Part shown: in pieces, positions 47,647 through 55,814 of the stretch | How positions within the stretch are numbered: the first letter of the stretch is position 1 | How the letters are laid out: every line of letters begins with the position of its first letter | Source of the DNA: Clostridia bacterium | Lineage (GTDB): Bacteria > Bacillota > Clostridia > Oscillospirales > Acutalibacteraceae | Length of the DNA stretch: 64,000 bases | Reading direction: 5' to 3' | Assembly (NCBI GenBank): GCA_900755895.1 | Contig: CAAEIG010000234.1 | Coordinates: 7,985 to 71,984, forward strand | Program-made: the position numbers and the translations under genes | Notes under the pieces: model-generated | What the model saw: only the letters and a program-made list of their open reading frames with translations | Database searches by the model: none | What the model was told of the DNA's origin: nothing

Positions 47647-48399
47647 ATGGCTATTGTATTTCAAAAACCGTCCACTTTGACCGACGCGCCCATGCACTAC
47701 TGTCCCGGCTGCACCCATGGTATTGTCCACCGCTTGGTGGCCCAGGCTCTGGAAGAGCTGGGTGTGGAGGGCAAGGCTGTGGGCGTGGCCTCTGTGGGCT
47801 GCTCGGTTATGTGTTATGACTATTTCTCCTGCGATATGGTGCAGGCTCCTCACGGCCGCGCACAGGCTGTGGCAACGGGCCTCAAGCGTGCCCGTCCCGA
47901 AAATGTGATCTTTACCTATCAGGGTGACGGCGACTTGGCCGCCATCGGCACCGCCGAGACGGTTCATGCCGCTACTCGGGGTGAGAACATCACCGTTATC
48001 TTCATCAACAACGCCATTTACGGCATGACCGGCGGCCAGATGGCCCCCACGTCCTTGCCCGGGCAGATCACCCAGACCACCCCTTATGGCCGCGACACCA
48101 ACACCGCTGGCTATCCTGTGCGGGTGTGCGAGATGCTTTCCACTCTGGACGGCGTGGCCTTTGCCCAGCGTGTCACCGTGGACAGCGTGAAGAATGTGAA
48201 CATCGCCCGGAAAGCTATCAAGAAGGCCTTCCAGAACCAGATCGACGGCAAGGGCTACTCCATTGTGGAAGTCCTGTCCACCTGCCCCACCAACTGGGGT
48301 CTGTCCCCTGTGGAAGCCTTGAAGTGGCTGCAGGATAACATGATCCCCTACTATCCCTTGGGGGTCTATAAGGACGTAGAGGAGGGCGTGAAGAAATGA
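47647..48399 (+). CDS. 2-oxoacid:ferredoxin oxidoreductase beta (TPP-binding) subunit
   Basis: A 250-residue subunit that binds thiamine pyrophosphate through the motif GDGDLAAIGTAETVHAATRGENITVIFINN (GDG ... NN). MHYCPGCTHGIVHRLV holds the cysteines near the proximal cluster, and NAIYGMTGGQMAPTSLPGQ is the conserved loop. The cofactor is made by the thi operon 8 kb downstream. The ATG follows GGAAAGG by about eight bases. The gamma gene overlaps its stop codon by four bases. Confidence 0.92.
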   Translation: MAIVFQKPSTLTDAPMHYCPGCTHGIVHRLVAQALEELGVEGKAVGVASVGCSVMCYDYFSCDMVQAPHGRAQAVATGLKRARPENVIFTYQGDGDLAAIGTAETVHAATRGENITVIFINNAIYGMTGGQMAPTSLPGQITQTTPYGRDTNTAGYPVRVCEMLSTLDGVAFAQRVTVDSVKNVNIARKAIKKAFQNQIDGKGYSIVEVLSTCPTNWGLSPVEALKWLQDNMIPYYPLGVYKDVEEGVKK

Positions 48400-48947
48400 A
48401 AAATCTGAATATCCTCTTTGCCGGTTTTGGCGGCCAGGGCGTGCTGTTTGCCGGAAAAGTAGTGGCTTACGCGGCATTGATCGCCAACAAGCAGCTTTCT
48501 TGGCTGCCCTCTTACGGTCCCGAGATGCGCGGCGGCACTGCCAACTGCAGCGTCTGTGTTTCTGACGAGGCCATCGGCTCTCCTCTGGTCACCAACCCCA
48601 ATGTGCTCATTGCCATGAACCGCCCCTCCTTTGATAAATTCATCAATGCGGTGGAGCCTGGCGGTGTGGTGATCGTGGACTCCAGCCTGATCGATGAGAA
48701 GGTAGAGCGGGACGACGTCACCGTGTATTATGTGCCCTCCTCTTCCTTGGCAGAGGAGAACGGCTTGTCCGGTCTTTCCAACATGATCCTGGTGGGCAAG
48801 CTGTTCAAGGAGGTCTGCACCCAGGGCGACTGCGCTTTCTGTGACAACGACATCCTGGATCAGGCTGTGCAGAAGTGCATTCCTGCCCGCAAGGCCCAGA
48901 TGCTGGAGTTCAACCGCAAGGCCATCCAGCTGGGCGCCAACCAGTAA
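48396..48947 (+). CDS. 2-oxoacid:ferredoxin oxidoreductase gamma subunit
   Basis: A 183-residue gamma subunit, starting NLNILFAGFGGQGVLFAGKVVAYAALIA with the GxGGQG nucleotide-like loop that binds coenzyme A side chains, then SYGPEMRGGTANCSVCVSDEAIGSPLV. It overlaps the beta gene by ATGA and closes the complex operon before a terminator. Present with the delta, alpha and beta genes, it makes a complete four-subunit enzyme. Confidence 0.92.
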   Translation: MKNLNILFAGFGGQGVLFAGKVVAYAALIANKQLSWLPSYGPEMRGGTANCSVCVSDEAIGSPLVTNPNVLIAMNRPSFDKFINAVEPGGVVIVDSSLIDEKVERDDVTVYYVPSSSLAEENGLSGLSNMILVGKLFKEVCTQGDCAFCDNDILDQAVQKCIPARKAQMLEFNRKAIQLGANQ

Positions 48948-48966
48948 GAGATATTTTTGCGAAAGC

Positions 48967-48999
48967 AAGCGCTCCGGAGAAGCTCCGGGGCGCTTTTTG
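48967..48999 (+). terminator. Terminator of the oxidoreductase operon
   Basis: AAGCGCTCCGGAG pairs with CTCCGGGGCGCTT, followed by TTTGTTG. Confidence 0.85.
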
Positions 49000-49084
49000 T
49001 TGTCATTGCTTGGTGAAAGTGGTAAGATGGACATGAAATTCCCGACTTGGAACAGCCAGGGCAGGACGAAGGAGGAGCATCTTA

Positions 49085-50146
49085 ATGACGGAGAAGGAAT
49101 ATCGCAACTTGGACGAGCAAGCACCGGAGTGGTATATCACTTCCCAGGCCAGCTTTTGGGACAACAGCCGCCGGGAGAAATCCGGTATTCCGCTGGGCTT
49201 TTCCGGAGAGTTTGATTGGGCAGGCAGCCATTGGATCGTGCCGGAGGTGTACTCCTGCGGGAAGGCGCTGGTGGTGGACTTTTGCCGTCAGGTGGAGCCC
49301 GAAGCCATGGAATCCTTCATGAAGAAGTGGGGCCTTACCCCGGAGAATGATGACATCAGCAATTTTACAAAGGAACAGACCCTTCGCATGGAATCAGAAA
49401 GCCCCATGGAGTTTTCTTTTCACCCCACCGCAGTGGTCAATGGCAAAGAACTGAAGGGCACCAGGGGATCCGGAGTGGGATACCTGCCTTTTCTCATAGA
49501 AAGTGCCGGTGAGATGGAGGCCTATTGGACGGTTCGCCATTATGGACTGGATCCGGAGAAGGCCTGGCACATCTGGCGGTATTCCTTCCCTTGGAGCCGC
49601 CGGAGAGATGTGCAAACCCTGTCCGTGCAGCTGGAGGCTGCGGATTCTCATTTGCTGGGCACGCCCTTTCAAATCCAGCCGGGAGAGCGGATCGAGGTGA
49701 CACATCCCATCACAGGAAAGGTCTTTCCTGTCACTGCCTTAGAGCTTCAACAGGAGACTATGGGGGATTCCGGATTCCCCGGTTTGGAGGGATGGGAGGT
49801 TCCCACCCACTGCTGGAAGCTGAGCTATACCTTGGAGCTTCCGGAGGAGGCCGGACCTCGGTGCAATTTTACTCTAGAGGACACCCAGGAAGGCGATCAG
49901 ATGCGCCCCAAGCTTCCCAAAAAGGGGGAGACCAGAAGCGGGGGAATCGCCATGGCCAGCTCGGTGGGAATCATTGGAGGTGTGGACGGCCCCACAACCA
50001 TTTTCATGGGAAAACCCCAGCAACCTCAACACTTGATGGCCTATTCCGGTCTCCGCTTTGAGCCTGTGGAAACCGTCACCTGGATGCCTGTTTTCCGGGA
50101 GAAACCGGCGGAGGATATCACCATTACCCTGTCAAGAAAGAACTGA
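49085..50146 (+). CDS. Conserved hypothetical protein with a GIIGGxDGPTxIF motif
   Basis: A 353-residue soluble protein without membrane helices. I recognise no domain in the first 280 residues, which look beta-rich (EVYSCGKALVVDFCRQVEP, SFHPTAVVNGKELKGTRGSGVGYLP, RIEVTHPITGKVFPVTALEL). Residues 291-308 read ASSVGIIGGVDGPTTIFM, almost the signature of the beta subunit of sodium-pumping decarboxylases (OadB/GcdB, GIIGGADGPTAIF), although this protein lacks the helices of that family. GGAGGAGC lies about seven bases before the ATG. It precedes sigK by 86 bases in the same direction. Confidence 0.7.
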   Translation: MTEKEYRNLDEQAPEWYITSQASFWDNSRREKSGIPLGFSGEFDWAGSHWIVPEVYSCGKALVVDFCRQVEPEAMESFMKKWGLTPENDDISNFTKEQTLRMESESPMEFSFHPTAVVNGKELKGTRGSGVGYLPFLIESAGEMEAYWTVRHYGLDPEKAWHIWRYSFPWSRRRDVQTLSVQLEAADSHLLGTPFQIQPGERIEVTHPITGKVFPVTALELQQETMGDSGFPGLEGWEVPTHCWKLSYTLELPEEAGPRCNFTLEDTQEGDQMRPKLPKKGETRSGGIAMASSVGIIGGVDGPTTIFMGKPQQPQHLMAYSGLRFEPVETVTWMPVFREKPAEDITITLSRKN

Positions 50147-50232
50147 GAAAACAGGGGAGAGAAAATATTGGAACATTTCGTCCCTTTCCTTCATAGACAT
50201 TGTAACAGCAATGAGGAAGGGAAGTGGCAGTC

Positions 50233-50922
50233 ATGTTTTCCCAGCTTTTCGAGCTGATCTCCCATGTGATCTTTCTATTTCTCCACGTCACAGGAGGAGG
50301 GACATTTCCACGGGCCCTATCCGCTGCCCAGGAGCGGGAAGCTCTGGAGCGTATGGCCTCCGGGGACAAGAGCGCCAGACAAAAGCTGATTGAGCACAAT
50401 CTGCGGCTGGTGGCCCATATAGTCAAGAAGTACTATGCCGCCCAAAACGATCAAGAGGATTTGATCTCCATCGGCACTATTGGGCTGATCAAGGCCATTG
50501 ATACTTTCGATCCTGGGAAGGGGATTCGGCTTTCCAGCTATGCTTCCCGGTGCATTGAAAATGAGATCTTGATGTACTTTCGCAGCGGGAAGAAATCGGC
50601 CCAGGATGTCTCTCTCAATGAGCCCATCGACACGGATAAGGACGGCAACGCTCTGACGATTCTGGATACCATGGCGGTGGACGACACCATTCTGGAGAGC
50701 ATCGACGTGAAGATGAAAAGCGAGAAGCTGTATCGCTATCTCCAGTCGGCCCTCACCTCTCGGGAGCGGGAGGTGGTCTGCCGCAGGTACGGACTGCTGG
50801 GGTATCTGCCCCAGCCCCAGCGGGAGGTGGCCAAACGGCTGGGAATCTCCCGCAGCTATATCTCCCGCATTGAAAAGAAAGCCCTGGAGAAACTCCGCCG
50901 AGAGTTTGACCAGGGCACATAA
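50233..50922 (+). CDS. sigK: RNA polymerase sporulation sigma factor SigK (pro-sigma-K)
   Basis: A 229-residue late mother-cell sigma factor. It starts with the hydrophobic pro-sequence LISHVIFLFLHVTGGGTFPRALS that is cut by SpoIVFB, then sigma region 2 (LIEHNLRLVAHIVKKYY, DLISIGTIGLIKAIDTFDPGKGIRLSSYASRCIENEILMYFR) and region 4 (SREREVVCRRYGLLG...QREVAKRLGISRSYISRIEKKALEKL). The gene is intact and contains no skin element. The ATG at 50233 follows GGAAGGG; a GTG at 50224 is an alternative. Its processing protease is triggered by SpoIVB, encoded 6 kb away. Confidence 0.93.
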   Translation: MFSQLFELISHVIFLFLHVTGGGTFPRALSAAQEREALERMASGDKSARQKLIEHNLRLVAHIVKKYYAAQNDQEDLISIGTIGLIKAIDTFDPGKGIRLSSYASRCIENEILMYFRSGKKSAQDVSLNEPIDTDKDGNALTILDTMAVDDTILESIDVKMKSEKLYRYLQSALTSREREVVCRRYGLLGYLPQPQREVAKRLGISRSYISRIEKKALEKLRREFDQGT

Positions 50923-50957
50923 AAAAGGGCTGTTGCAATCTGCAACAGCCCTTTTGC
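50921..50957. terminator. Bidirectional terminator between sigK and eutH
   Basis: AAAAGGGCTGTTGCA, loop ATC, TGCAACAGCCCTTTT: a perfect 15-bp stem with T-runs in both directions. Confidence 0.9.
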
Positions 50958-50968
50958 AATGTCGGTTC

Positions 50969-52072
50969 TTATGCTTGTTCCGGGGTTTGTTCCGGGACGG
51001 AAGATTTCTTTTCCGAACCTCCCAGGCACAGCGCCAGTACCACAGCTACTACAGCTCCGCAGAGCTTTGCCGCCACTACAGCCGGAAGCATATCCGGTTC
51101 GGTGCTGACCACAAAGGCCATGTGAGCGGCCAATACGCTGGTCCCGCTGACCAGAAACGCACCAGCGCCCACCTTGCCCCGATTGTCCATAGTTTCATAC
51201 ATGGAGAGGGTGGGCAGGGGACTGACCAACCCCACCAGCATACCGGTGAGGCTTTGAGGCTTCATGTCCAGGCGCTCACCCAGCCACGCGAAGGGACGCA
51301 CCAGCAGGCGCCGCAGCAGTTCGGCAATGGGGAGACTGCCCAGCAGCACCACCGCGATGGAGGATACCGTAGCCATGGCGTCCTCCAGAGGAGCCATACC
51401 GGGAAGGGGATTCCAGCCGGTCATATATTCCACCGCAGCCAGCACCAGGCCGATGGTCACCAGCCAGCGAATGCCCTCAGCCAGAACGCAGAAGCCCTTC
51501 ACCATCTTTGTAGGAGCCTTCCACAGTCCTACCAATAACAGCAGGGACAGCACAAAAATGGGGAGATTCTGATGCAGACAGTCCAGCACAGATACTCCGC
51601 ACAGCAGGCCGCCCACCACCAGTCCCACAGGCATAGCCACCAAGCCAAGCATGATGCCTTTGGCAAAAAAGGGACGGTCGTCCTGAGAGATCATCCCCAT
51701 GCCAACGGGAATGGTAAACACAATGGTGCAGCCAAAGATTGCCGCCACCACCAAACCGGCGTAGCTGCCCAAAATCTCGTTGTGAGCCAGCTCTTTGGAA
51801 AGCTGATAGCCACCCATATCAATGGCCAGCAGGCTGCCGAACATGGCGGGGTCCACACCGATAAGCCGGTAGAAGGGGACAATTACCATTTCCAGCCATT
51901 GGGCCAGTACCGGTGTCAGACAGATCATCCCCGCCATGGAAAGGGCCATGGAGCCCATGAGCATAAAGCCTGTTTCGAACTTGTCGCCAAAGCCCCATTT
52001 GTTGCCCCGCAGACGGTCCACACCGCCCAGAACAGCGCCGACCGCCATGACGATCATCAATATTTGGTTCAC
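50969..52072 (-). CDS. eutH: Ethanolamine permease EutH
   Basis: A 367-residue membrane protein with about ten helices of the EutH family: ILMIVMAVGAVLGGVDRLRGNKWGFGDKFETGFMLMGSMALSMAGM, VDPAMFGSLLAIDMGGYQLSKELA, IPVGMGMI and SPLPTLSMYETMDNRGKVGAGAFLVSGTSVLAAHMAF are all diagnostic. EutH takes up ethanolamine at low pH or low concentration. It is an orphan here: no eutBC, shell-protein or regulator gene is in view, so a full pathway must be elsewhere or it imports something else. It lies 12 bases after the M24 peptidase gene. Confidence 0.92.
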   Translation of the reverse strand: MNQILMIVMAVGAVLGGVDRLRGNKWGFGDKFETGFMLMGSMALSMAGMICLTPVLAQWLEMVIVPFYRLIGVDPAMFGSLLAIDMGGYQLSKELAHNEILGSYAGLVVAAIFGCTIVFTIPVGMGMISQDDRPFFAKGIMLGLVAMPVGLVVGGLLCGVSVLDCLHQNLPIFVLSLLLLVGLWKAPTKMVKGFCVLAEGIRWLVTIGLVLAAVEYMTGWNPLPGMAPLEDAMATVSSIAVVLLGSLPIAELLRRLLVRPFAWLGERLDMKPQSLTGMLVGLVSPLPTLSMYETMDNRGKVGAGAFLVSGTSVLAAHMAFVVSTEPDMLPAVVAAKLCGAVVAVVLALCLGGSEKKSSVPEQTPEQA

Positions 52073-52084
52073 GGCGATCTCCTT

Positions 52085-53344
52085 TTAGAAGGCCACAAAA
52101 TTCTGGCGCATCATAGCCTCGATTTCGGGGATGGTGCGGGGGGTCATGGCGGAGAGATTCTCGCAGCCGCCCTCGGTGACCAGACAGTTGTCCTCCACCC
52201 GGAAGCCGATGCCCCACTCCTCGTGGTAGATGCCGATATCCACGCAGAATACCATGTTGGGAGCGATGGTCTCAGGAGTCAGCACCGCATCGTGAACGTC
52301 ATAGCCCACATGATGAGCACCGCCGTGCCACATGTATTTGCCGATGTTGTTCACGTCGTCCAGCACGCCGGCGTCCTTCAGCAGCTGAGCGCAGTAGCGA
52401 TGGGATTCGCCGCCCACATCCTTCATGGCCATGCCGGGCTTGATGATGCTGAACATGTGGTTGGAGGTCTCCAGAGCGATGTTGTAGAGCAAAGTCTGAC
52501 GCTCGTTGAACTTGCCGTTGCAGGGCCAGCCGCGGGAGACATCGGTCATGATGTAGTCATGCCAGGCGCCCACGTCATTTAAGACCATGTCGCCGTCCAT
52601 CGCCTGGCCCTTATAGGAGTAATAGTGAATGCAGAAATTGTTCTTGCCAGCAGAGATGATGGAGGGGAACCCAGGACCCTGGGGGCCATACTGACCCAGA
52701 GCATAGTCAAACACAGCCTTGTACTGGTACTCGTACATGCCGGGCTTGGAGGCCTTCATCATGGAGGTGATGCCGGCGCAGGTGATCTCCTCGGCCCGGC
52801 GCATGGCCTCCAGCTCACAGGGCTGCTTGATCAGCCGCAGAGAGCGCACCAGGGTGTTGGCGTTTTCAATCTTCAGGAAGGGATAGTCGCTGGCAGCCCG
52901 CTTCAGCAGCAGATGGGCGGGTTCATCCCGGTCGGTGGGGGAGACCCGGAACAGATCCAGATACAGGTGTTCAAAGCGGCCGCTGGTGGCCAGCTTGTGA
53001 AGATCTCCTTCGAAGTCCGCCACAAAGCCCACAGCTTCAATGCCGGAGGTGTCCGCCGCCTGCTGAGGCTTGATGCGTTCGCCGTTCCAGCGTTCCAGCA
53101 TCATGTCGGGGGGCAGGATGTAGACCTTTTCGGTCATGGTTCCGCTGTTGTCCTTTTGGGCGATGAAAGCCAACTCTTTTTGATCCAGCCCGGTGAGATA
53201 GAGGAAGTTTCGGTTGGTGTAAAAAGGATAAAATTCATCATTGGTCTTGCGAACCTCCATGCCCGAGAACAGCACCAGAAGGGAGTTGTTCTTCATCTGG
53301 GCATAGAGCCTTTCCCGATTTCCTTTAAAGTATTCCTTTGTCAT
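52085..53344 (-). CDS. M24-family aminopeptidase (Xaa-Pro type)
   Basis: A 419-residue creatinase-fold peptidase with an N-terminal aminopeptidase-P domain (FYPFYTNRNFLYLTGLDQKELAFIAQKD). The metal site reads NDVGAWHDYIMTDVSRGWP (Asp ligands), MWHGGAHHVGYDVHD (His), and FCVDIGIYHEEWGIGFRVEDNCLVTEGGCENLS (Glu ligands), complete for a two-metal enzyme removing an N-terminal residue before proline. GGAGG precedes the ATG at 53344. It is co-directional with eutH. Confidence 0.93.
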   Translation of the reverse strand: MTKEYFKGNRERLYAQMKNNSLLVLFSGMEVRKTNDEFYPFYTNRNFLYLTGLDQKELAFIAQKDNSGTMTEKVYILPPDMMLERWNGERIKPQQAADTSGIEAVGFVADFEGDLHKLATSGRFEHLYLDLFRVSPTDRDEPAHLLLKRAASDYPFLKIENANTLVRSLRLIKQPCELEAMRRAEEITCAGITSMMKASKPGMYEYQYKAVFDYALGQYGPQGPGFPSIISAGKNNFCIHYYSYKGQAMDGDMVLNDVGAWHDYIMTDVSRGWPCNGKFNERQTLLYNIALETSNHMFSIIKPGMAMKDVGGESHRYCAQLLKDAGVLDDVNNIGKYMWHGGAHHVGYDVHDAVLTPETIAPNMVFCVDIGIYHEEWGIGFRVEDNCLVTEGGCENLSAMTPRTIPEIEAMMRQNFVAF

Positions 53345-53508
53345 AGTTCCTCCTATTCTGCCGCACCGCGGCCGCATCGTGTTAAGTAAGTGACATGCGG
53401 TTACCACCTATAGAGTTCTTGTTGTGTGGTCCACCGTACTCGATTGTATTCCAAGTGTTGGGGAAATGCAACAGGTTTCCGCAAAAATTTCGGCAGTAAC
53501 GCCTTGCC

Positions 53509-53537
53509 TTGCGCTCCTGAGGCAGGGGTGGTATAAT
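53509..53537 (+). promoter_or_regulatory. Promoter of the DUF1275 gene
   Basis: TTGCGC (53509-53514), 17 bases, perfect TATAAT (53532-53537). Confidence 0.65.
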
Positions 53538-53604
53538 CCCGATAGGACCCCCGGGAGAGTAAGCCCTCCTCCGGGGAATTTTGCGGAAATAGAGGGGGAA
53601 CTTC

Positions 53605-54312
53605 ATGAACGAGAAAAAATACCTTGTGTGCGAGCGCCGCAGTGTGTTTGCTCTGCTGACCCTCAGCGCCGGTATGATGGGCGCTTACACGTTTAATTTG
53701 CGGGGCGGCGTGTTCTGCAATGCCCAAACCGCCAATGTGGTTTTGATGGCCATTGCCTTTGGCAAAGGCAACTGGTCCGGCGGCGCCTATTACCTCATCC
53801 CGATCACGGCCTATTTGGCCGGAGCCTTTTTGTCGGAAATCCTTCCTTCCCCGGTGCGGAGATTGGGCTTTCTCCGGTGGGATACTTACTTGGTGGCTTT
53901 TGAAGTAGCTGTTCTGTTTCTCATAGGGTTCATTCCTCTTTCATGGCCTCACCATGTGGTGCAGGTGCTGGTGAATTTTATCGCCTCCATGCAGTACAAC
54001 ACCTTCCGCCAGGCGGAGGGGATTCCCATGGCTACCACCTTCTGCACCAACCAGCTGCGTCAGGTGGGCATTGGCTTTGCAAAAATGGTCCGCAAAGGTG
54101 ACCGGGAGGCTCTTTCCCGCGCCCTGTTTTTCCTGGGGATGCTGGGTTGTTTCTTTGCAGGTGGTGTTGCCTCCACCGTGTGCTGCTGGCTGTTTTCCGC
54201 CAAAGCGATCTGGCTCAATCTGATTCCCTTGGGAATTGTACTGGTGCGCTTAATCCGTGCGGATCTTATTGAGGAAAAGGAGCTACTTTCCCAAAAGCCC
54301 TCGGGCCATTAA
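53605..54312 (+). CDS. DUF1275 (YoaK-like) membrane protein
   Basis: A 235-residue membrane protein with six hydrophobic segments. The family signature SAGMMGAYTFNLRGGVFCNAQTANVVLMAIAFGKGNW opens it and a middle LVNFIASMQYNTFRQAEGIPMATTFCTNQLRQVG carries the conserved N-M-Q-N-x-T block of DUF1275. The role is unknown. GGGGGAAC lies about five bases before the ATG. It is divergent from the M24 peptidase gene and has its own promoter. Confidence 0.88.
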   Translation: MNEKKYLVCERRSVFALLTLSAGMMGAYTFNLRGGVFCNAQTANVVLMAIAFGKGNWSGGAYYLIPITAYLAGAFLSEILPSPVRRLGFLRWDTYLVAFEVAVLFLIGFIPLSWPHHVVQVLVNFIASMQYNTFRQAEGIPMATTFCTNQLRQVGIGFAKMVRKGDREALSRALFFLGMLGCFFAGGVASTVCCWLFSAKAIWLNLIPLGIVLVRLIRADLIEEKELLSQKPSGH

Positions 54313-54328
54313 AACTCTGCCAAGGATC

Positions 54329-54357
54329 TTGCTTCCTGTCCAGATCTGCGCTATACT
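54329..54357 (+). promoter_or_regulatory. Promoter of the aldo/keto reductase gene
   Basis: TTGCTT (54329-54334), 17 bases, TATACT (54352-54357). Confidence 0.65.
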
Positions 54358-54392
54358 AAAAATAAATCGTTTCGCGTTGGGAGGCGTTGAAA

Positions 54393-55310
54393 ATGAAGAG
54401 CATAAACTTGGGCGGCAGCGGTCTCATGGGGTCCGCCATTGGATTGGGCTGTATGCGCATCAGCTCTATGAGCAGGGAGGAACTGTCCCGCCACATTCAC
54501 ACCGCATTGGACTGCGGCGTCACTTTTTTTGACCACGCCGACATCTACGGCGGCGGAGAGAGCGAGCGGCTCTTTGGCAGTGTGTTGGCCAGCGAGCCCG
54601 GTTTGCGGGACCAGCTGGTGCTCCAGAGCAAATGCGGTATCCGCCCCAATATGTTGGACCTGTCCAAGGAGCATATCTTGGAGAGTGTGGACGGCATTCT
54701 GCAGCGCCTGGGCACGGACCGCTTAGATGTGTTGCTGCTTCATCGGCCGGATGTCCTGATAGAGCCGGACCAAGTGGCAGAGGCCTTTGACCGTCTGGAG
54801 CAAAGCGGCAAAGTGCTGCACTTTGGAGTGAGCAATTTCACATCCCGGCAAATTGAGCTGCTTCAAAGCGGGTTGAAACAAAAGCTGTTGGTCAATCAAA
54901 TGCAGTTTGGCATTATGTGCCCTGGACTGGTTGCCCACGGTTTGGAGGCCAACACTCAGATGCCTCATGCAGCGGACCGGGACGGCGAGGTGCTGGATTA
55001 CTGCAGGCTCAAAGGGATTACAATCCAGGCCTGGTCGCCCTTCCAGTACGGCTTTTTTGGAGGGACCTTCCTGGACAACGATCAGTTCCCTGAGTTAAAC
55101 CAGACCCTCCAAGAGGTGGGCGACACCTATGGTGTGTCCAAGGGGGCTGTGGCCGCTGCGTGGATCCTGCGGCATCCGGCGAACATCCAGGTGATCCTGG
55201 GCACAACAAAGCCGGAGCGCGTCCGGGATATCGCCGCCGGCTCGGAGATCAGGCTCTCTCGGGAGGAGTGGTACCGGATCTACCTGGCTGCGGGGAATAA
55301 GATTCCATAA
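54393..55310 (+). CDS. Aldo/keto reductase (YdhF-like)
   Basis: A 305-residue NADPH-dependent TIM-barrel reductase. The catalytic tetrad is visible: Asp in FFDHADIY, Tyr in DIYGGGESERLFG, Lys in LVLQSKCGI and His in LLLHRPDVL. The C-terminal GTTKPERVRDIAAGSEIRLSREEWYRIYLAAG binds the cofactor phosphate. The region NQMQFGIMCPGLVAHGLEANTQMPHA is characteristic of the YdhF subgroup. GGGAGG lies eight bases before the ATG at 54393. It is a single-gene unit. The physiological substrate is unknown. Confidence 0.92.
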   Translation: MKSINLGGSGLMGSAIGLGCMRISSMSREELSRHIHTALDCGVTFFDHADIYGGGESERLFGSVLASEPGLRDQLVLQSKCGIRPNMLDLSKEHILESVDGILQRLGTDRLDVLLLHRPDVLIEPDQVAEAFDRLEQSGKVLHFGVSNFTSRQIELLQSGLKQKLLVNQMQFGIMCPGLVAHGLEANTQMPHAADRDGEVLDYCRLKGITIQAWSPFQYGFFGGTFLDNDQFPELNQTLQEVGDTYGVSKGAVAAAWILRHPANIQVILGTTKPERVRDIAAGSEIRLSREEWYRIYLAAGNKIP

Positions 55311-55401
55311 GGCTGGTCCTGTGTTAAGCATACTTTAGGTAGTAAAAAGAGGTTGCCAAAATGGGGAGTTTTCCCTTTTTTGCAGGCCGTTGTAAGAGCT
55401 C

Positions 55402-55430
55402 TTGCAATTTTGTCGAAATAGGTGTATACT
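55402..55430 (+). promoter_or_regulatory. Promoter of the thi operon with an embedded 0A box
   Basis: TTGCAA (55402-55407), 17 bases, TATACT (55425-55430). The spacer contains TTTGTCGAA (55409-55417), an exact Spo0A-box consensus, between the -35 and -10 boxes. A bound Spo0A there would be expected to repress. Confidence 0.6.
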
Positions 55431-55445
55431 TATAAACAACAATTT

Positions 55446-55540
55446 AATAAACGGGAGCTTGTATTACAGGCTGAGAGGAAGGTGTGACCTTCGACCGAGA
55501 ACCTGATTTGGATAATGCCAACGTAGGGATGCCTGATATA
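55446..55540 (+). promoter_or_regulatory. Thiamine pyrophosphate (TPP) riboswitch
   Basis: The THI-box core is clear: ACGGGAGC (from 55451), CTGAGAGGA, then ACCGAGAACCTGATTTGG, GATAATGCCAACGTAGGGA. It precedes the terminator at 55568-55601 and thiS, so high TPP should favour termination. Confidence 0.93.
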
Positions 55541-55567
55541 AGGATATTGGGAAGAGTGCTGTCTATG

Positions 55568-55601
55568 AAAGGAAGTTACCAAATCGGTGACTTCCTTTTT
55601 T
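55568..55601 (+). terminator. Terminator of the TPP riboswitch
   Basis: GGAAGTTACC (55571-55580), loop AAATC, GGTGACTTCC (one G-U), then TTTTTTG, 19 bases before the thiS start. Confidence 0.85.
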
Positions 55602-55619
55602 GTTTTTGGAGGTGTTTTT

Positions 55620-55814
55620 ATGGTAAAGATCAATGGCGAGGAATTGGATGTTGCAGGAAGGACCGTAGCGGAATACCTTGCAGCGACAAAATATGATCCA
55701 AAACGAATTGCAGTGGAGCGCAACGGAGAGATTGTCCTCAAATCGCAGTATAGCGAAACCGTTTTGAAGGATGGTGACAGCGTAGAGGTTGTCAGTTTTG
55801 TGGGAGGTGGTTAA
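55620..55814 (+). CDS. thiS: Thiamine biosynthesis sulfur carrier protein ThiS
   Basis: A 64-residue ubiquitin-like protein: VKINGEELDVAGRTVAEYLAATKYDPKRIAVERNGEIV, then DGDSVEVVSFVGGG. The C-terminal glycines are adenylated by ThiF and carry the sulfur for the thiazole. GGAGG stands seven bases before the ATG. It is the first gene after the riboswitch and overlaps thiF by one base. Confidence 0.94.
   Translation: MVKINGEELDVAGRTVAEYLAATKYDPKRIAVERNGEIVLKSQYSETVLKDGDSVEVVSFVGGG

Noticed and set aside
50233..50922. A skin-type element splitting sigK
   Set aside because: The sigK reading frame is continuous from pro-sequence to region 4.
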